Shown here piece after piece: positions 61,158 to 64,000 of a DNA stretch of 64,000 bases (position 1 is the first letter of the stretch; each line of letters starts with the position of its first letter). This DNA comes from an uncultured Verrucomicrobiales bacterium (GTDB taxonomy: Bacteria; Verrucomicrobiota; Verrucomicrobiia; Verrucomicrobiales; DEV007). The position numbers were made by a program, and so were the translations under genes. Location of the stretch: contig CALAHF010000164.1 of the NCBI GenBank assembly GCA_937891465.1, forward strand, positions 62,001 through 126,000. Direction: 5' to 3'. The notes beneath the pieces were generated by a model. That model saw only the letters and a list, made by a program, of their open reading frames with translations, was not told where the DNA came from and ran no database searches.

Positions 61158-61628
61158 GTGTTGTGGCAAAAATTCTCGATTAGGAACTTATGGGACTTAC
61201 GCGTGAATCTGGGAAATGCAGAGTTCCAAAGCCCCACAGAAATACTAAGTGGTTTGGCACCACAATTCAAAATTCCCGCTCATTCCAAACCCTTCGTTGA
61301 AATCCCCCTAAGAAAAATTGGCGGAACGGGAAGCGGAAATGAGCTGCTTACTAGAATCCGCAAAGAATTTCCGAGTGTGCTACGCTATCATCCAAAATCT
61401 AAAAAATTTGTAGAATCACCCGACAATTTCTGGGTTGTTAGAGTGCAGCCACGGGCTTGATCTCTTCGGATTGTGGTGTTCGGGACTCCGGCTGAACACG
61501 AAAGAACCTCTCAAATTGAATTGAAACCAGATATGGGGAGTTCCGCCTCATTTCTACTGAGCGAAAACCACCAATTGGAAGAGGCACTAAGTATCATCAG
61601 GAACGCCGCCAGGCTTAAAGGCACCTAA
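61158..61628 (+). pseudogene. Degraded reading frame interrupted by TGA, unknown family
   Basis: One frame runs from 61158 to 61457 (about 100 residues, including KIGGTGSGNELLTRIRKEF and SPDNFWVVRVQPRA), meets TGA at 61458-61460, and continues open to TAA at 61626-61628 (VVFGTPAEHERTSQIELK, then ASFLLSENHQLEEALSIIRN). Both halves look protein-like, so this may be one gene with a nonsense change, possibly CGA to TGA. It uses AGA and CTA codons more than its neighbours, which hints at transfer. No family is recognised, and the start is unclear. Confidence 0.4.
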
Positions 61629-61715
61629 AATTACTTATTTTTTCTGATTAACGTCAAAGGCCTGCCACCCGCTATGGGCAGCACACCTCCGATTCAGGAA
61701 TGATGTTTGAAATTG

Positions 61716-62186
61716 TCATTTCGCTTTCGAGTTCTTGGCGGTAGCAGGTTGGTCAGCAGCGTCTTGTTGGGCTTGTGTTGGTTTTTTGCGTCCGCTTCGC
61801 CGGTCGTCCAGTTCAACAAGAAAGGACTCAACTCTCTTTGAGTAGTCATGTGTATCGACAGCGAGTTTGGGAAAAACGCCAATCGAAAGGTGATCCGCCG
61901 GAATCCGCTCCGTTACAATGATCTGGCCGACTAGATCATCAAAGTCCACCTCATTACCATCTTGGTAATGTCCAACAAACGTCAGCAGCTGTTCATAACC
62001 GAAATTCGCCTTCGTGGATCGAATCCGCCAAGCCCGCGCCGCCCACCAATGGTCTCGAAGATCCAGCGTCTCCTCATGCGTCCATCCGTGGCGACGCAAA
62101 GCTGCCTCAAGTTGAGGCTCAAATCGTTTAACTTTGATCGTGCCTATGTTTTTTATTGAATAAATACATTCAACAAGGGTTAACAA
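61716..62186 (-). CDS. Hypothetical protein, unknown function
   Basis: The product is about 156 residues. The start may be TTG at 62186, since no Met codon follows in frame, so the N-terminus is uncertain. The sequence is charged and helical with Trp-rich stretches (RRHGWTHEETLDLRDHWWAARAWRI) and a Lys/Gln/Ala-rich tail. No signal peptide, membrane segment or known motif is seen. It lies with the degraded frame at 61158 in a short, poorly conserved-looking region between guaB and cysE. Confidence 0.5.
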   Translation of the reverse strand: MLTLVECIYSIKNIGTIKVKRFEPQLEAALRRHGWTHEETLDLRDHWWAARAWRIRSTKANFGYEQLLTFVGHYQDGNEVDFDDLVGQIIVTERIPADHLSIGVFPKLAVDTHDYSKRVESFLVELDDRRSGRKKPTQAQQDAADQPATAKNSKAK

Positions 62187-62343
62187 ATGGCCGATGTAAT
62201 CTTAATCATGCTCCCCCATTATTTCGATTCCGAAACAGGTTGATCAACAGAACGAGAACTTGAAAGAATTGAGGAGGAATTTTCGGGAATGAAATCGGAC
62301 CGCAAGCCCCTCCAATCTCCAATTTCCCCCCCCTCTCCGTCAC

Positions 62344-62393
62344 CACAAACCAACCCTATTCGTTCATCGAACGCACCCTATCGGATCGATAAA
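62344..62393. repeat. Dispersed palindromic repeat, short form (copy 13)
   Basis: The left arm is CACAAACCAACCCTATTCG, the centre GTTCATCGAACG and the right arm CACCCTATCGGATCGATAAA. It lies 6 bases beyond the stop of cysE on the minus strand and may form its 3' hairpin. Confidence 0.8.
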
Positions 62394-62399
62394 CTCGAC

Positions 62400-63332
62400 T
62401 CAAATATCGAAACTGTTTTCCACGGCGAAGGGCTCGCCGGTCTTCTTATCAAGAATCCGCAATTCATCGCCTACGGCAGTCACGAATGAGTTCTCGGGAA
62501 TGCTCTTCATGAGAAATACGCCCGCTCCAATGGTTGATTTGGCACCGAGCGTGGTTTCGCCGCCGAGCACCGTAGCATTCGGATAAACGACGACGCCGTC
62601 TTCCACATTCGGATGCCGTTTGTTGCCTTTGACAACGCGACCGTTTTCGTCTTTTGGAAAATTCCGCGCCCCGAGCGTTACGCCGTGATAGAGCTTCACG
62701 TGGTTTCCAATCACGCAGGTTTCGCCAATGACGACGCCGGTGCCGTGATCGATAAAAAAGTGGCTTCCGATCGCAGCGCCGGGGTGAATATCAATCCCTG
62801 TCAACGAATGGGCATACTCCGTCATGATACGTGGAATCAACGGAACATCCTGATCGTAAAGCTGTTTCGCGCAACGCTGAATCGCAATCGCCTCGATGCA
62901 CGGATAGGCTAAAATGATCTCGTCGAAGTTCTTCGCCGCTGGATCGCCTTCGTAAGCCGCCTCCACATCGGTGCGGAGCAATTCCCGAATTTCAGGGAGA
63001 CCGCTCAAAAATTTACAGATCAGCTTATACGCTTCTGCGGCATGGATACCATTTCCCGAAGTGTCATCCCGAAGCCGCAGGGTCTTCGCCACTTCAATTT
63101 CAAGCGTTTGCACCAAGTCACCAATACGCTCGCCGGTGATCATTTCCAATTCGTCAGCCGGGATCGGCTCTGCATCGTGATACCCGGGGAAAAGCAATTG
63201 GAGCAAGCGGTCACACGTCGCCACGATCGTTCGTTTCGAAGGCAGATTGCTGCATTCCATTCGGTTGATGCCGCCGGTTTCCTGATAGGACTTTACGAGA
63301 TTGTCCGAAATTGTTCGCTGTATGCAATCCAT
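62400..63332 (-). CDS. cysE: Serine O-acetyltransferase
   Basis: CysE/SAT makes O-acetylserine, the carbon skeleton for cysteine. The 310-residue product has an N-terminal helical domain (about residues 30-180) and the left-handed beta helix with hexapeptide repeats: LTGIDIHPGAAIGSHFFIDHGTGVVIGETCVIGNHVKLYHGVTLG, then VEDGVVVYPNATVLGGETTLGAKSTIGAG. The catalytic Asp-His pair is in FIDHGTG. Its 3' end is followed by a palindromic repeat. Confidence 0.95.
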   Translation of the reverse strand: MDCIQRTISDNLVKSYQETGGINRMECSNLPSKRTIVATCDRLLQLLFPGYHDAEPIPADELEMITGERIGDLVQTLEIEVAKTLRLRDDTSGNGIHAAEAYKLICKFLSGLPEIRELLRTDVEAAYEGDPAAKNFDEIILAYPCIEAIAIQRCAKQLYDQDVPLIPRIMTEYAHSLTGIDIHPGAAIGSHFFIDHGTGVVIGETCVIGNHVKLYHGVTLGARNFPKDENGRVVKGNKRHPNVEDGVVVYPNATVLGGETTLGAKSTIGAGVFLMKSIPENSFVTAVGDELRILDKKTGEPFAVENSFDI

Positions 63333-63378
63333 GCTTGAATGGTTTCGCTAAGGCGGAAAACTAACGCTGGTCAAGACG

Positions 63379-64000
63379 ATGCCAACTGAATTTCCTAACT
63401 CCGCACATTTTGCGAACGCACTGGCTTTCATCAAACCATGGCGACGGTATCAGGCGCGGGTATTGGAAAAACTCCCTCGTTTTTTGAAAGACGGCCATTT
63501 CCACCTCGTGGCCGCACCGGGTTCAGGAAAAACGGTGCTCGGGCTGGAAATCATCCGTCAATTAGGCCAGCCCACGCTGGTTTTGGCGCCAACGCTGGCG
63601 ATCCGGGAACAATGGATCTATCGGCTGACGGCCGATTTTTTAAAGGAAGGCGAATCGACCGATTGGCTTTCACGCGATTTGAAAAAACCAGCGACCGTCA
63701 CCATCACCACCTACCAATCGCTCAGCTCGGAATTTCGCAACGAAGGCGGCGGCGACGATTTGATCAAACGACTTCGCGAAGTCGGAATTTCAGTGCTCGT
63801 TGTCGATGAAGCCCATCACCTCCGGGCCGTTTGGTGGAAATGCCTTTCCACGGTGAAAGACGCCATCGAGAACCCAGTCGTGGTTTCTCTGACAGCCACG
63901 CCGCCGATCGATGTTCCCCAATCGGAATGGAATCGGTATGCGATGTTTTGTGGCGAGGTTGACGAAGAAGTAGGCGTTCCCGAGCTCGTCGCCGAGGGCA
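63379..64000 (+). CDS. DEAD/DEAH-box helicase, N-terminal part (runs off the window)
   Basis: The frame opens at ATG 63379 and is still open at the right edge (about 207 residues visible). It shows a superfamily 2 helicase start: PWRRYQARVLEKL, Walker A LVAAPGSGKTVLGLEI, motif Ia LVLAPTLAIREQWIYRL, motif Ic TITTYQSLSSEF, Walker B VLVVDEAHHLRAVWW and motif III VVSLTATPP. The wording is close to the SNF2/type III restriction-like DEAD helicases. Function depends on the missing C-terminal part. It is divergent from cysE. Confidence 0.88.
   Translation, partial: MPTEFPNSAHFANALAFIKPWRRYQARVLEKLPRFLKDGHFHLVAAPGSGKTVLGLEIIRQLGQPTLVLAPTLAIREQWIYRLTADFLKEGESTDWLSRDLKKPATVTITTYQSLSSEFRNEGGGDDLIKRLREVGISVLVVDEAHHLRAVWWKCLSTVKDAIENPVVVSLTATPPIDVPQSEWNRYAMFCGEVDEEVGVPELVAEG

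Noticed and set aside
4020-61460. In-frame TGA codons considered as evidence of a recoded genetic code or selenocysteine.
   Set aside because: Many intact genes here end in TGA as a normal stop, and the L,D-transpeptidase position normally holds Arg, which fits a CGA-to-TGA mutation. No selenocysteine insertion element was seen.
62289-62489. 66-codon frame with AGGAGG upstream.
   Set aside because: The frame runs through the palindromic repeat and antisense through the end of cysE, the sequence is low-complexity Pro/Ser, and spacing from AGGAGG to ATG is long.

Overview
The window reads as a chromosomal segment of a Verrucomicrobiota-like (PVC group) bacterium of moderate GC content. This is inferred from gene content, not from a marker gene: two secreted formylglycine-type sulfatases, a DUF4159-MoxR-DUF58 cluster, an SHD1-like membrane protein, a PVC-style short ECF sigma factor, a DUF2330 protein and PD40/LamG lipoproteins. 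No rRNA, tRNA, CRISPR array, prophage or transposase gene was seen.

Layout. 1-4.7 kb: the C-terminus of an M29 aminopeptidase, crcB, two exported proteins of unknown role, an L,D-transpeptidase broken by one in-frame TGA, and a single-HKD phospholipase-D-like protein. 4.7-8.6 kb: leuA behind a leucine-rich leader peptide, then a SulP transporter. 8.6-15.2 kb: a shortened Wzz/BY-kinase with its export partner, pgsA, a lipoprotein metallopeptidase, a HAD phosphatase, clpX and a frameshifted TPR gene. 15.2-23.6 kb (minus strand): leuD, DUF3147, a C39-like peptidase, a TPR/peptidase-MA protein, DUF4159, moxR, DUF58 and an mgtC remnant. 23.6-33 kb: MFS and TauE/SafE transporters, a phosphoglycolate-phosphatase-like HAD, a lipoprotein/AlgX-like/sulfatase group, a metallo-beta-lactamase-fold hydrolase and an ECF sigma factor. 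33-41 kb: bacterial alpha-2-macroglobulin plus penicillin-binding protein 1C, a known periplasmic defence and repair pair. 41-53.4 kb: DUF2330, a HAD mutase, hemB, DUF4870, a UvrD-type helicase, a second sulfatase, a LysR regulator and a minus-strand run of FAH-like protein, plsY, gpsA and an SHD1-like protein. 53.4-64 kb: an oppABC peptide importer, a frameshifted membrane protein, a TIM-barrel isomerase with a beta-propeller protein, guaB, a small degraded region, cysE and the start of a DEAD-box helicase.

The most unusual feature is a dispersed palindromic repeat family, found at 13 loci (14 copies). It has a short form of about 50 bp and a composite form of about 125-130 bp that carries a conserved structured core of about 59 bp. 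Most copies touch or nearly touch a start or stop codon. One short copy lies in frame inside pbpC. Two composite copies, in opposite orientations, encode the N-terminal region of the alpha-2-macroglobulin and of the OppA lipoprotein. The hairpin loops occur in both orientations between copies. The pattern recalls the in-frame palindromic elements known from Rickettsia, but I recognise no such family here.

Five loci look broken: the L,D-transpeptidase (nonsense), the TPR gene at 14.5 kb (frameshift), mgtC (truncated at a repeat), a membrane protein at 57.5 kb (frameshift) and an unknown frame at 61.2 kb (TGA). Either the locus is decaying or some are assembly errors; reads would decide.
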